From NCBI RefSeq assembly GCF_003610355.1, contig NZ_RAPY01000006.1:186001-250000 (forward strand): 64,000 bases of DNA. The letters run 5' to 3'. Positions within the stretch are counted from its first letter, which is position 1, and every line of letters begins with the position of its first letter. Under the pieces are notes generated by a model, which searched no databases, had not been told where the DNA came from, and worked only from the letters and a program-made list of their open reading frames with translations. Origin of the DNA: Sphingobacterium detergens. GTDB taxonomy: Bacteria > Bacteroidota > Bacteroidia > Sphingobacteriales > Sphingobacteriaceae. Position numbers and translations under genes: made by a program. This document shows positions 9,594 to 17,950 of this stretch, piece after piece.

Positions 9594-10088
9594 ATGACAA
9601 AAATTGGACTTCTTTCGGATACACATTCTTATTTAGATGAATCTGTATTCAAGTACTTTGCTGATTGTGATGAAATTTGGCATGCAGGGGATTTTGGCGA
9701 TGCTAATGTAGCAGATCAATTGGAAGCTTTTAAGCCTTTGCGTGGGGTATATGGAAATATAGATGGAAGAGATCTGCGGTTACGTTTTCCCGAAGATTTG
9801 CGGTTTACCTGTGAGGAGGTAGAGGTTTTTATGACCCATATTGGTGGTTACCCTGGCAAATATGCAGCACGGATAAAGGCGGAGTTAATAGCAAATCCAC
9901 CTAAGTTGTTTATCACAGGACACTCCCATATTCTCAAAGTTGTGTTTGACCCGAAAATCAGTTGTCTTCATCTCAATCCCGGAGCTGCAGGAAAACATGG
10001 TTGGCATAAAGTAAGGACACTCATGCGCTTTGAGATCAATAAAGATAAGATCGAAAACCTGGAAGTTATTGAACTCAATGAGAGATAG
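9594..10088 (+). CDS. YfcE/MJ0936-type metallophosphoesterase
   Basis: 164 residues containing all calcineurin-like metal-binding blocks: LLSDTHSY (D-x-H), HAGDFGD (GD), GNIDGRD (GN-x-D), MTHIGG, ITGHSHI (GH-x-H) and NPGAAG near the C-terminus. Small proteins of this family are metal-dependent phosphodiesterases; the physiological substrate is not known from sequence. Directly follows trmN6 (3-base gap). Confidence 0.9.
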   Translation: MTKIGLLSDTHSYLDESVFKYFADCDEIWHAGDFGDANVADQLEAFKPLRGVYGNIDGRDLRLRFPEDLRFTCEEVEVFMTHIGGYPGKYAARIKAELIANPPKLFITGHSHILKVVFDPKISCLHLNPGAAGKHGWHKVRTLMRFEINKDKIENLEVIELNER

Positions 10089-10138
10089 CCAATAAAAGAT
10101 CTATTTAAAGACTTCTATAGATCAGATTTTATTTGCCA

Positions 10139-10171
10139 GAAAAATTGCTGCCGTTAGCCCAATGCAGCAAT
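10139..10171 (-). terminator. Probable terminator of the DUF488 gene
   Basis: An 8-bp stem (10144-10151 with 10164-10171) with a 12-base loop is followed, on the minus strand, by a run of five T. It lies just past the stop codon at 10187. Confidence 0.65.
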
Positions 10172-10186
10172 CCGTAAGCATATCGA

Positions 10187-10546
10187 TTACATCGTCAATT
10201 GAAGGTCCTGTAGATATTGCTGCAAAACTGTGGCATGTGTGTGTATTTTGTTGTTAGCTGCATACAGCAATGTGGTGACGGTTTGTTGCCTATGTGCTTC
10301 CAGCCATTTTTTTCCAAAGTCCTGCTGATCGAGCTCTTCTCTATATTTTTTTGCAAAATCATGCCATAGATCTGGGTTTTGGTGAAACCAGATGCGGAGC
10401 TCTGAGGAAGGGGATAGGTCTTTATTCCATTCAGACAAACTGGCTTTTTCTTTGGTCATTCCACGTGGCCAAAGCCTGTCAATAAGCATACGATAACCAT
10501 CATCGGGTGACGGTAGATCGTAAATCCTTTTTATAACGATCTTCAT
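10187..10546 (-). CDS. DUF488 family protein
   Basis: 119 residues with the family blocks IKRIYD, DRLWPRGMTKEKA, WNKDLSPSSELRIWF and LLYAANN. DUF488 proteins are small soluble alpha/beta proteins, some encoded beside MarR regulators; no reaction is established. The gene is single, with no obvious operon partner. Confidence 0.88.
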   Translation of the reverse strand: MKIVIKRIYDLPSPDDGYRMLIDRLWPRGMTKEKASLSEWNKDLSPSSELRIWFHQNPDLWHDFAKKYREELDQQDFGKKWLEAHRQQTVTTLLYAANNKIHTHATVLQQYLQDLQLTM

Positions 10547-10706
10547 GGGCTTGCTTTTTATAGATTATATTACACAATGGATTACAATACTATAAATATA
10601 TGATTTTAAGTGAAAAGCAGAAGTCGTTTTATTTCGTGTTCTTTCTTGATAGTAATCAATCTTCGGGATACAGTAGTCAGTCGTAGGGCAGCGTATCTTT
10701 GATTGC

Positions 10707-11042
10707 TTATAAGGAATCACGTACTTCCAGAAGAAAGCTTTTTAGCCGCTCTAAAGAGTCCACTACGCGTTGATTTTCTTTTGCCTCGGATTTATTGTCA
10801 CGGAGATAGTCTCTTGCACCTTGTAGGGTATATCCTTTTTCTTTTACTAAATTGAAGATGATTTTGAGGTTTGCGATATCCTCCTGCGTAAAGAGACGAT
10901 TGCCCTTTTTATTTTTCTTGGGTTGAAGAATATCAAATTCACGCTCATAAAAACGTATCTGGGATGCATTTACATCAAACATCTCTGTCACTTCTCCCAT
11001 TGTATAATACAATTTATTTATTTCACGCTCTTTGTACGGCAT
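10707..11042 (-). CDS. MerR-family transcriptional regulator
   Basis: 111 residues. An N-terminal MerR winged helix (YYTMGEVTEMFDVNASQIRFYERE) and wing (KGNRLFTQEDIANLKII) lead to the dimerisation helix. The conserved W of metal sensors is absent and there is no C-terminal ligand domain, so the signal cannot be named. Such short MerR proteins are common in Bacteroidota. No convincing target operator is visible beside it. Confidence 0.88.
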   Translation of the reverse strand: MPYKEREINKLYYTMGEVTEMFDVNASQIRFYEREFDILQPKKNKKGNRLFTQEDIANLKIIFNLVKEKGYTLQGARDYLRDNKSEAKENQRVVDSLERLKSFLLEVRDSL

Positions 11043-11299
11043 ATCTTCGCAATTAATCTATAGCAAACTTAATAAAAATTCCAGTTCAAAAAGAAATTTT
11101 GCGACCTCTTATTTTAGTTCAGGAGGAAATAGAGCTATGAAAATGAGTCGTTAATAACGAATTGTTGTCTGATTCCGAACAGATTTTTTAAAGTGATGAA
11201 CATCTCTTGTATGCCTTATCGCAGGGGCTGTAAACCTTGAGTCTATGATGTTGCTATTTGTACACGATGGTTTGCATTGTAAATGAAGGCTAAATTAGT

Positions 11300-11307
11300 T
11301 AAGTTTG
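11300..11307 (+). promoter_or_regulatory. -7 promoter element TAAGTTTG
   Basis: Exact match to TAnnTTTG with TTG 20 bases upstream (11277-11279). The predicted transcript starts near 11312, which favours the ATG at 11339 over the in-frame TTG at 11315. The rest of 11043-11299 holds nothing I recognise. Confidence 0.5.
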
Positions 11308-11338
11308 GATAGGTTTGAAACCTATTTTGATCGATCGT

Positions 11339-11674
11339 ATGATTATAGTTAGCAAGTTTTGGACAAATTTATTCTCTTTTGGTAAAGCTAATGCGATTAC
11401 TATCTTTCCTATTATATTTCTAAAATACGGCTTTTTTAAAGATAATAGGGTTTTAATCCGTCATGAGCGCATCCATCTGCGCCAGGCATTGGAATTGGGA
11501 GTTGTGTTTTTCTACCTTTGGTATTTGTGTGAATTTGCGATCCGTTTTGCTCGCTTGCGCGATTTTGATCAGGCCTATCTCCATATTTCTTTCGAGCGAG
11601 AAGCTTATCGTCACGAAGATGATCCCGATTACTTGTCAAAAAGGAAGATCTGGGCATTTTGGCATCACTTATAA
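11339..11674 (+). CDS. Small protein with HExxH motif, unknown function
   Basis: 111 residues from the ATG at 11339. A hydrophobic N-terminal stretch (ITIFPIIFLKYGFF) is followed by RHERIHLRQALEL, a perfect HExxH, then a membrane-like segment VVFFYLWYLCEFAIRF and FEREAYRHEDD. HExxH plus a downstream Glu (FERE) is the pattern of a gluzincin metallopeptidase site. The protein is very short for a peptidase, so activity is only a possibility. Conserved small Bacteroidota proteins of this layout exist; I know no assigned function. Confidence 0.72.
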   Translation: MIIVSKFWTNLFSFGKANAITIFPIIFLKYGFFKDNRVLIRHERIHLRQALELGVVFFYLWYLCEFAIRFARLRDFDQAYLHISFEREAYRHEDDPDYLSKRKIWAFWHHL

Positions 11675-11702
11675 ATATTGTGGATCCGGAAATAATTAGA
11701 GC

Positions 11703-11742
11703 ATAAAAAAGCTCTTAAAATATATTTTAAGAGCTTTTTTAT
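11703..11742. terminator. Bidirectional terminator between convergent genes
   Basis: Bases 11703-11722 are the exact reverse complement of 11723-11742, with A6 and T6 on the outer sides. A perfect 40-base palindrome, folding with a small AT loop, separates the HExxH gene from accD. Confidence 0.88.
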
Positions 11743-11765
11743 ATTTAGCTTTCCTTTTGTCCGTT

Positions 11766-12608
11766 TTATCCGACCAATTTGAGATAAGTAGCTACTTTGT
11801 CTTTTAATTGTCTACGGTCAACAATAAAGTCCAAAAATCCATGTTCAAGGACAAACTCGGATGTTTGGAATCCTTTTGGAAGATCTTTTTTGATTGTTTC
11901 TTTAATAACACGAGGGCCCGCAAATCCGATCAATGCGCCCGGTTCAGCAATGTTGACATCGCCTAGCATCGCATAGGATGCAGTAACACCACCTGTTGTT
12001 GGATCCGTCAATAGACAAACATAAGGAAGTCCTGCCTGCGCCAACAAAGCTAATTTAGCTGAAGTTTTTGCCATTTGCATCAAAGAGAATGCAGCTTCCA
12101 TCATACGCGCACCACCTGATTTTGAAATCAACATAAATGGAATTTTATGTTCAATACAGTAATCAATCGAACGTGCAATTTTTTCTCCTACAACAGATCC
12201 CATTGATCCACCAATGAAGCTAAAGTCCATACAAGCGATCACGATGTCTTTGCCATTCATTTTTCCGTGACCTGAGCGTATTGCATCTTTCAGACCTGTT
12301 TTTGCTTGACTTTCTTTTAAGCGTTCAGGGTATGGTTTTGAATCGAAGAATTCCAGTGGATCACCAGAATTTAGATTAGGGAATAGTTCAGTAAATTCGT
12401 TATTGTCAAATAAAATTGAAAAATATTCTTTGGAGCCAATTCTTAAATGATGGTCACAATATTGACAAACATAGTCGTTTTCTACTTGTTCAAGATGCAA
12501 CAACGGCTTTTTACAAGTGGGACACTTGTTCCACATGCCATCTGGTGCTTCTTTTTTATTAGCGGTAGCTGTGCTAATACCAGCTTTTTCTCTTTTAAAC
12601 CAACTCAT
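11766..12608 (-). CDS. accD: Acetyl-CoA carboxylase carboxyltransferase subunit beta
   Basis: 280 residues. Four-cysteine zinc finger C29-x2-C32-x15-C48-x2-C51 at the N-terminus. The carboxyltransferase/crotonase core has the oxyanion-type blocks SKSGGARMMEAAFSLMQM and TDPTTGGVTASYAMLGD. Works with AccA to transfer carboxyl from biotin to acetyl-CoA, giving malonyl-CoA for fatty-acid synthesis in the cytoplasm. accA is not in the window. Confidence 0.96.
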   Translation of the reverse strand: MSWFKREKAGISTATANKKEAPDGMWNKCPTCKKPLLHLEQVENDYVCQYCDHHLRIGSKEYFSILFDNNEFTELFPNLNSGDPLEFFDSKPYPERLKESQAKTGLKDAIRSGHGKMNGKDIVIACMDFSFIGGSMGSVVGEKIARSIDYCIEHKIPFMLISKSGGARMMEAAFSLMQMAKTSAKLALLAQAGLPYVCLLTDPTTGGVTASYAMLGDVNIAEPGALIGFAGPRVIKETIKKDLPKGFQTSEFVLEHGFLDFIVDRRQLKDKVATYLKLVG

Positions 12609-12629
12609 ACGATAGTTCTTATTCGATTA

Positions 12630-12660
12630 CAAACTTAGATAAAAATGCTTTTATATACAA
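12630..12660 (-). promoter_or_regulatory. accD promoter: TTG-N20-TAAGTTTG
   Basis: On the minus strand TTG (12658-12660) is followed 20 bases later by an exact TAnnTTTG (12630-12637), 22 bases before the accD ATG. Confidence 0.6.
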
Positions 12661-12836
12661 TTATAATTGTGTTGAATGTAAATGGCAGTAAATCAATAGA
12701 TTTGTCAAAAAAGCTTACTTGTTAATATTCCGATGTATAATAATAGACCAGTTTAGAACGCAAATTGTTTTGTTAAAAAAGGGGCTGAAGTCAGGTTAAG
12801 AAGGAGGATTGAACCAAAAATTTAGGCACAAAAAAA

Positions 12837-12934
12837 GGGTAAGCTACTCCTATCGCACCGCTCAACCAAATACCCTTGCTTTGTTCCCAACCTGGGGGAG
12901 TCAATGGGAGCTGGTCGTAGAAGACTTACCCGCC
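12837..12934 (-). ncRNA. ffs: Signal recognition particle RNA (small bacterial SRP / 4.5S RNA)
   Basis: The minus strand here folds as a single long hairpin. The ends GGGTAAG (from 12931) and CTTACCC (to 12837) pair. At the tip, CCCCCAGGTT-GGGA-AACAAAGCAAGGG gives the SRP Ffh-binding site: a GNRA-type GGGA loop (12885-12888), a symmetric CAGG/AGCA internal loop and a CCC/GGG stem. The 3' strand GGTTGAGCGGTGCGATAGG is typical of Bacteroidota SRP RNAs. A T7 run follows the closing helix as terminator, and a perfect -7 box precedes the 5' end. The RNA pairs with Ffh to target membrane proteins. A 62-codon frame on the opposite strand across this locus is a shadow. Confidence 0.9.
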
Positions 12935-12935
12935 A

Positions 12936-12943
12936 CAAAAGTA
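12936..12943 (-). promoter_or_regulatory. SRP RNA promoter -7 element TACTTTTG
   Basis: Exact TAnnTTTG on the minus strand, ending 2-5 bases before the predicted 5' end of the SRP RNA. It fixes the RNA start near 12931-12934. No clear -33 TTTG is visible. Confidence 0.65.
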
Positions 12944-13023
12944 GAAAAAAAAATAGTTTTAGGAAAGAAAAAATGCCTTTTTATTCTAGGGTGCTGATTC
13001 TCATTAGAATAAATTGTTCGGGG

Positions 13024-13061
13024 GGCCATCTTGCCGGCATAAATAATCCATTAAGATGGCC
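13024..13061. other. Inverted repeat downstream of the transporter operon
   Basis: GGCCATCTT (13024-13032) pairs with AAGATGGCC (13053-13061) across a 20-base loop. On the minus strand no U tract follows, so it is a transcript-end hairpin or attenuator rather than a clean terminator. Confidence 0.5.
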
Positions 13062-13081
13062 ATAAAGTATTTTTTAACGCG

Positions 13082-13309
13082 CTACATCTTCTTTCTGTCA
13101 TACTCGCCCAACAAAGAATAGTATCCAAACAGACCCAAACCGAGGGAAATGATCGGCGTTAAGATACAGAGTATAATAATACCAAAGACCAGATCCTCTT
13201 GGTGCCCTGTTGAAATCTTGGGTAATGCCAGTTCAAAAATGGAAAAGTATGCGGTGTATATGGCCAAAAGGATCCATACAATACCAAGAAGCTTTTTTAG
13301 ATTATTCAT
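13082..13309 (-). CDS. Small two-helix membrane protein coupled to the MHS transporter
   Basis: 75 residues from the ATG at 13309 (MNNLKKLLGIVW). Two membrane helices, about 5-24 and 38-64, and a conserved-looking tail YSLLGEYDRKKM. Its start ATGAATAA overlaps the transporter's stop by 8 bases, indicating translational coupling. Small proteins of this type (I believe DUF6814, not certain) follow sugar or metabolite transporters in Bacteroidota. A longer in-frame start at 13351 lies well inside the transporter gene and is less likely. Confidence 0.78.
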   Translation of the reverse strand: MNNLKKLLGIVWILLAIYTAYFSIFELALPKISTGHQEDLVFGIIILCILTPIISLGLGLFGYYSLLGEYDRKKM

Positions 13310-14804
13310 GGTTTGGAGGTGTTGATTTGTTGTTGATATATAGACTGCCAATGATAAAGCAGACGGCGGCTATAATGATGGGATATCCTAATCCCGCTAA
13401 ATAGAATTGTGGGGTATTGGAAGCTTCAGCATTTGTGGTGAGGTAAGTGGAAACTGCGGGTAGGAGCCCCCCGAATATACCATTACCGACATGGTAGGGC
13501 AAGGACATGGAGGTATATCTGATTTTTACGGGAAATAGTTCGACCAAAAATGCTGCTATAGGTCCATATACCATGGTAATATAGATCACCTGAATAAATA
13601 TAAGGGCAACGAGTAGGATATAATTTTTACCGGCCAAATGGGTGGTTGTTTTAATCGTTTCTTTTCCTTTAAGCTCTCCTGTCTGATGCAGTATTTTTGA
13701 ACTGGTCATTTCTGTTCCATCGTCATATTGACTTTTGGTTACGGTCACAATGGCTGAATTTTGTTCGGTGCCAGGTGTTGTTGTTTCGTTTAATTTTGTT
13801 TTCTGTTGAACATTCGATAGCTGGTACATGGATTCGTAGATTGGACGGTAGGTCAGCACGGCAAGGAGCATGCCGCCCAACATGATCCATTTACGGCCGA
13901 CTTTGTCACTAAGCCATCCAAAGACGACAAAGAAAGGAGTGCCTAGCAGCAGTGCAATACCTAAAATGGTATCAGCCTGATCGGACTGGAGATGCATGAC
14001 TGTTTTCATGAAACTCATGGAATAGAATTGACCGGTGTACCAAACGACACCTTGTCCCATCGCTGCACCAAATAGGGCTAATAACACAAACTTGAGGTTA
14101 TAGCGATTTCCGAAGCTCTCTTTTAATGGATTTGTACTTGTCTTCCCTTCAGCTTTGGCTTTGCTAAATTCGGGTGATTCCTTCATCTTCTTACGGATGA
14201 GATATGATACGTAGACCATAACTAATGAGAGCAGAAAAGGGACGCGCCAGCCCCAACTGTCAAACTGTGTTTCACTCAGAAAACTTTTGGTTAAAAGAAT
14301 CACCACGAGGGATATAAATAGGCCAAATGTAGCTGTTGTCTGTATCCAAGATGTCCAATAACCGCGTTGTCCCACTGGCGCATGTTCTGCAACATAGGTG
14401 GCTGCACCACCATATTCACCCCCCAAAGCTAGTCCTTGTAAAAGACGCAGGATCAGGACAATTAAAGGTGCCCAAAAACCGATGCTTGCATAGCTTGGGA
14501 TACAGCCGATCAAAAATGTTGCACCACCCATGAGCATCAGTGTCACCATAAAGGTGTATTTGCGTCCTATAATATCGCCTAATCGACCAAAAAACAAGGC
14601 ACCGAAAGGGCGTACGACAAATCCAGCGGCAAAGGTGGCCAATGTAGACAGAAAAGCTGCTGTCGGATTGTCGGAGGGGAAAAACTTGGTTGATATTACG
14701 ATGGAGAGGCTTCCGAAAATAAAAAAATCATACCATTCAATAAGTGTCCCCATGGAAGAGGCTCCGATGACTTTCCAGATGCTCTTTGTACTGTTGTCGT
14801 TCAT
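13302..14804 (-). CDS. MFS transporter of the metabolite:H+ symporter (MHS) type
   Basis: 500 residues, 12 membrane helices. The MHS signature is clear: SSMGTLIEWYDFFIFG in helix 1 and GRLGDIIGRKYTF between helices 2 and 3, with a second copy GWLSDKVGRKW. MHS proteins import carboxylates, betaine or similar solutes with protons. An unusual 60-70 residue polar insertion (about residues 325-388, rich in Thr/Lys/Ser) lies in the second half between helices. Substrate cannot be told from sequence. Coupled to the small membrane protein downstream. Confidence 0.9.
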   Translation of the reverse strand: MNDNSTKSIWKVIGASSMGTLIEWYDFFIFGSLSIVISTKFFPSDNPTAAFLSTLATFAAGFVVRPFGALFFGRLGDIIGRKYTFMVTLMLMGGATFLIGCIPSYASIGFWAPLIVLILRLLQGLALGGEYGGAATYVAEHAPVGQRGYWTSWIQTTATFGLFISLVVILLTKSFLSETQFDSWGWRVPFLLSLVMVYVSYLIRKKMKESPEFSKAKAEGKTSTNPLKESFGNRYNLKFVLLALFGAAMGQGVVWYTGQFYSMSFMKTVMHLQSDQADTILGIALLLGTPFFVVFGWLSDKVGRKWIMLGGMLLAVLTYRPIYESMYQLSNVQQKTKLNETTTPGTEQNSAIVTVTKSQYDDGTEMTSSKILHQTGELKGKETIKTTTHLAGKNYILLVALIFIQVIYITMVYGPIAAFLVELFPVKIRYTSMSLPYHVGNGIFGGLLPAVSTYLTTNAEASNTPQFYLAGLGYPIIIAAVCFIIGSLYINNKSTPPNHE

Positions 14805-14889
14805 TAATAATTGGTTTAGTGTTATGTTTGCTTTCTGTAGAAATATAATTGTATTATTTAAAATTTTGTAGTGGTAACCTCCAAATAAT

Positions 14890-16011
14890 TTATTTGGTTG
14901 CTACGACAGGTTGTCCAAGCGATTTATAGACTTTTCCGGGCAACGAATGGATCAGTGACTGCATTTCCAATTCCAATAGGACCAGCGCCAATTTACTCTG
15001 CGGCCATTGAAGCTGGTCGATCATCTGATTAAGCTCCAGTTGACCTGTTGCATGAATGAGGTTAAAAAGGCGCTCTTGATCCTTATCCAACTTAAAGGGA
15101 AGTGTTAATTGTTGGTTGGCTTCATTTTTTTTACTGATTTCCCAATTCATCAGATATTCGAGATCCTGAACATGCCTGATCATATGTGCGCGATTTGTTT
15201 TGATCAGATAGTTGGTTCCTTCACTGCTCTTTTCGTAAATGGATCCCGGAAAGGCACATACATCTCTATTATAGCTATTTGCTATTTCGGCTGTGATCAA
15301 AGCTCCACCTTTGATTGCTGCTTCTACAACAATTGTAACATCAGCCATTCCAGCGATAATCCGATTACGCATGGGGAAATTAACCCGTTCAGGTATGGTT
15401 TCAGATGTAAATTCGGTTAATAAGCCGCCATGTTCGAGCATCTTTGATGCTAGCTCACGGTGCGATGCGGGGTATATCCGATCCAATCCATGTCCGAGCA
15501 CTGCAACCGTTGGTATGTTATTCTTTAGGGCGTTGCGATGTGCTAATGCATCAATGCCATATGCGAGACCGCTGACAATCAGAAGATCTTTATTTTCATT
15601 TAAGCCCTGCATAAAGTCTTCGCATAGCTGTTGCCCATAATGTGTTGCATGTCTCGTCCCAACGATACTGATCACTTTTGTTGAGTTGAGTGCGGCATGT
15701 CCCTTGTAATATAACATGAGGGGAGCATCATCACATTGTTTGAGTCGATCGGGATAGTCCTTATCTTCGATCCATAAGGCTTTGATGCGATGTTTATCAA
15801 TAAAAGCGAGTTCTTTTTCACAGGCTTCCAGGTATGTTTTGTTGCGTATTGCGTCTGCAATTGATTCCCGTACTCCGGGGATTTGCATCAGATCTTTTTT
15901 TGAATAGGAAAAGAAATCCGCTAAGCTATCACTATGGGCTATGATACTACGGGCTGTTCTAGGGCCAATGCCCTTGATCTTAGTCAAAGCTATGGGATAG
16001 ATTAGTTTCAT
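14890..16011 (-). CDS. dprA: DNA-processing protein DprA
   Basis: 373 residues. An N-terminal helix-hairpin-helix/SAM-like region (TKIKGIGPRTARSIIAHS) precedes the Rossmann-type DprA/Smf core: IVGTRHATHYG, IVSGLAYGIDALAH, VLGHGLDRIYPASH and FPMRNRIIAGM. A C-terminal winged-helix domain (about 305-365) follows. DprA loads RecA onto incoming single-stranded DNA during transformation. Single gene; no other competence gene nearby. Confidence 0.94.
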   Translation of the reverse strand: MKLIYPIALTKIKGIGPRTARSIIAHSDSLADFFSYSKKDLMQIPGVRESIADAIRNKTYLEACEKELAFIDKHRIKALWIEDKDYPDRLKQCDDAPLMLYYKGHAALNSTKVISIVGTRHATHYGQQLCEDFMQGLNENKDLLIVSGLAYGIDALAHRNALKNNIPTVAVLGHGLDRIYPASHRELASKMLEHGGLLTEFTSETIPERVNFPMRNRIIAGMADVTIVVEAAIKGGALITAEIANSYNRDVCAFPGSIYEKSSEGTNYLIKTNRAHMIRHVQDLEYLMNWEISKKNEANQQLTLPFKLDKDQERLFNLIHATGQLELNQMIDQLQWPQSKLALVLLELEMQSLIHSLPGKVYKSLGQPVVATK

Positions 16012-16390
16012 AATTGGGTACTTTAAATATAGTGAAAAATTATAAATCTTGCATGACTTTTCATTAGAATAAGCAATTCGTGTTGAAGGTTGTTTTTAAC
16101 AACATGTATAATCTTTAATTGGATGAAAGCACAACAGAAATAGGCTGGACCATAATATACCTTGGGTTTGGTGCTACAAATGAGCTGGCAGGTCGTGCAT
16201 AGTTTCTGTACCGCACCTTTCATATTATTGCCGCTGGCTAATGATTTTTTGAGCTGGAATGTCCATTTGTCTTATTGCTGTTGGGATAATAATAATCTGT
16301 GAACTTTCTTTTATGAGGAAGAAATTGAGGTCCTGTTTGGAAAGAATGTGCCGGATTTGGTAGCTTTGCTTGATTAACAATATTTTTAGC
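16012..16390. other. Gap without a supported gene
   Basis: 380 bases upstream of dprA and of the small gene at 16391. A 66-codon minus-strand frame (16023-16223) is open but Cys-rich and compositionally unlike its neighbours. I see no promoter box, hairpin or RNA motif that I trust. Confidence 0.5.
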
Positions 16391-16624
16391 ATGGAAATGA
16401 AAGAACCTTTTGATATCGAGTTAGGTGAAGTGATTTATTCTGTTTTTCCGGAAGAGGAAGATACCTATGTTGTCTTTAAAGATGGAACGGAATATGTAAA
16501 AATTATTAAGGATACAGATACCACTTGGTTGAAACTGAATCCTGAAACTGAGTTGCCAATGTTCGGCATGGACGAAGAGGTTAACCTGATCGGTGAGGAG
16601 ATCAAAAAAGAACTGGGGCAATAA
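16391..16624 (+). CDS. Small acidic conserved-looking protein, unknown
   Basis: 77 residues from the ATG at 16391 (MEMKEPFDIEL); a second ATG at 16397 is possible. Acidic, soluble, beta-rich pattern: VIYSVFPEEEDTYVVFKDGTEYVKIIKDTDTTWLKL. No family recognised. Codon use and frame integrity look like a real gene. It lies 77 bases before the next secreted protein on the same strand. Confidence 0.65.
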   Translation: MEMKEPFDIELGEVIYSVFPEEEDTYVVFKDGTEYVKIIKDTDTTWLKLNPETELPMFGMDEEVNLIGEEIKKELGQ

Positions 16625-16701
16625 GTCGCATAAGTTAAAGATCGTTAAAGTCATTTCGGCCTTATTTCCTGTTGATTATCTTCGGGTAATCAATTATAGA
16701 T

Positions 16702-17292
16702 ATGGCACGTATTGGTTTCCTATTTTTAATCGCTTTTTGTGTTTATTTGGCTTCTGATCGGCCGGTTTTTGCTCAGCCTGTAGAATTCATTTTGCAGGAT
16801 ACCGTAAAAAAGAAAAATGGAAAGGATACACTCCGATTAGATACAATCCAGGTTAAACGTAAAAATAGCCTGGCAGAGGACAAGCTTAACGAAAAAAAAG
16901 AGACTTACAAATCCATTTACGCCTTAGGGGATAGCAAGGAGATGGTTAACTTGCCCAAGAAAGGTGGGGTAGGGCTGAGTATTAATAAGCTTTATAATAA
17001 GTTAAGTCGAAAAGGGCGGAATGCGAGAAAGCTTCAGCGACAGTTTGAAAAGGAATACCAACAGGATCTGATTCGGGAAGAATGGCATCCGCTGACGAAG
17101 GAATACAGTAAGTTGTCCGGAGATTCGTTGCGCAAATTTAGGATATATTATGAACCCACTATAAAGTGGTTTCGTGAGCATGATCGGTATGAGAAGATCG
17201 CTTATATACATAAGTGCTTAACATATTATCTAGATTCTGTAGACATTATCCATAGGCGACTTCAGTTTCCTATGGGTAATGCAAAACTTTAA
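16702..17292 (+). CDS. Secreted protein of unknown function
   Basis: 196 residues. Signal peptide (MARIGFLFLIAFCVYLA, predicted cleavage after VFAQ), then a basic, helical mature region with Lys/Arg-rich segments (KLSRKGRNARKLQRQFEKEY). It resembles small secreted Sphingobacteriales proteins without assigned function. The stop codon abuts the stop of rsmG (convergent, zero spacing), so no terminator separates them. Confidence 0.72.
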   Translation: MARIGFLFLIAFCVYLASDRPVFAQPVEFILQDTVKKKNGKDTLRLDTIQVKRKNSLAEDKLNEKKETYKSIYALGDSKEMVNLPKKGGVGLSINKLYNKLSRKGRNARKLQRQFEKEYQQDLIREEWHPLTKEYSKLSGDSLRKFRIYYEPTIKWFREHDRYEKIAYIHKCLTYYLDSVDIIHRRLQFPMGNAKL

Positions 17293-17928
17293 CTACATAG
17301 GTACATATACCAAATATTTTGTATCGAAGAAGTCTTCCTTAAAGTAACTCGATAGTGGGTGCAATTCGGCTTTTAATTTTGATTCTTTGATTTCTTCACT
17401 TAGGTCACCACCTTTGAGGTAGAGGATCCCGTTTGGAATTCCGTTTTTGTCTTTTTTTGCAAATTTGTTTCGGATCCAAGGTGTAAAATCTCCGAGTCTG
17501 GTTACAGCCCGTGAAATAACGAAGTCGTATTTGTCGTCTAATTGTTCAGCACGAATATGATCGGCTTCTACATTTTTAAGTCCTAATGCTGCTGCGACCT
17601 CACGAACTACTTTGATTTTTTTTCCGATCGAATCCACTAAATGAAACTTAACTTCTGGAAACAGGATCGCCATGGGAATACCCGGGAAACCACCACCGGT
17701 TCCGACATCTAAAACCTGTGTTCCTGGGGCTAACTCTTGCACAAATTTGGCAATACCCAATGAATGTAATACATGATGAAGGTATAGACTATCGATGTCC
17801 TTACGTGAAATTACATTGATCTGGCTATTCCATAAAGTGTAGAGGTCTGCAAGTTTTGCAAACTGTTCTTTCTGTATATCCGTTAATTTCGGAAAGTAGG
17901 CGTAGATGATATCGACTGTAGGATTCAA
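17293..17928 (-). CDS. rsmG: 16S rRNA (guanine-527 N7)-methyltransferase
   Basis: 211 residues. SAM-binding motif VLDVGTGGGFPGIPMAI, with HLVDSIGKK and the family block FVISRAVTRLGDF. RsmG (GidB) methylates G527 of 16S rRNA; loss gives low-level streptomycin resistance in other bacteria. Start at ATG 17928, 22 bases after the stop of the glycosyltransferase gene, so both are probably co-transcribed. Confidence 0.95.
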   Translation of the reverse strand: MNPTVDIIYAYFPKLTDIQKEQFAKLADLYTLWNSQINVISRKDIDSLYLHHVLHSLGIAKFVQELAPGTQVLDVGTGGGFPGIPMAILFPEVKFHLVDSIGKKIKVVREVAAALGLKNVEADHIRAEQLDDKYDFVISRAVTRLGDFTPWIRNKFAKKDKNGIPNGILYLKGGDLSEEIKESKLKAELHPLSSYFKEDFFDTKYLVYVPM

Positions 17929-17950
17929 AATGTGATGTTTTAAAGGTGAA

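Noticed and set aside
12809..12997. 62-codon plus-strand frame
   Set aside because: Starts at TTG, has no family pattern and lies across the SRP RNA gene on the other strand.
16023..16223. 66-codon minus-strand frame upstream of dprA
   Set aside because: Cys-rich and AT-driven composition, no conserved pattern, no promoter; likely chance.
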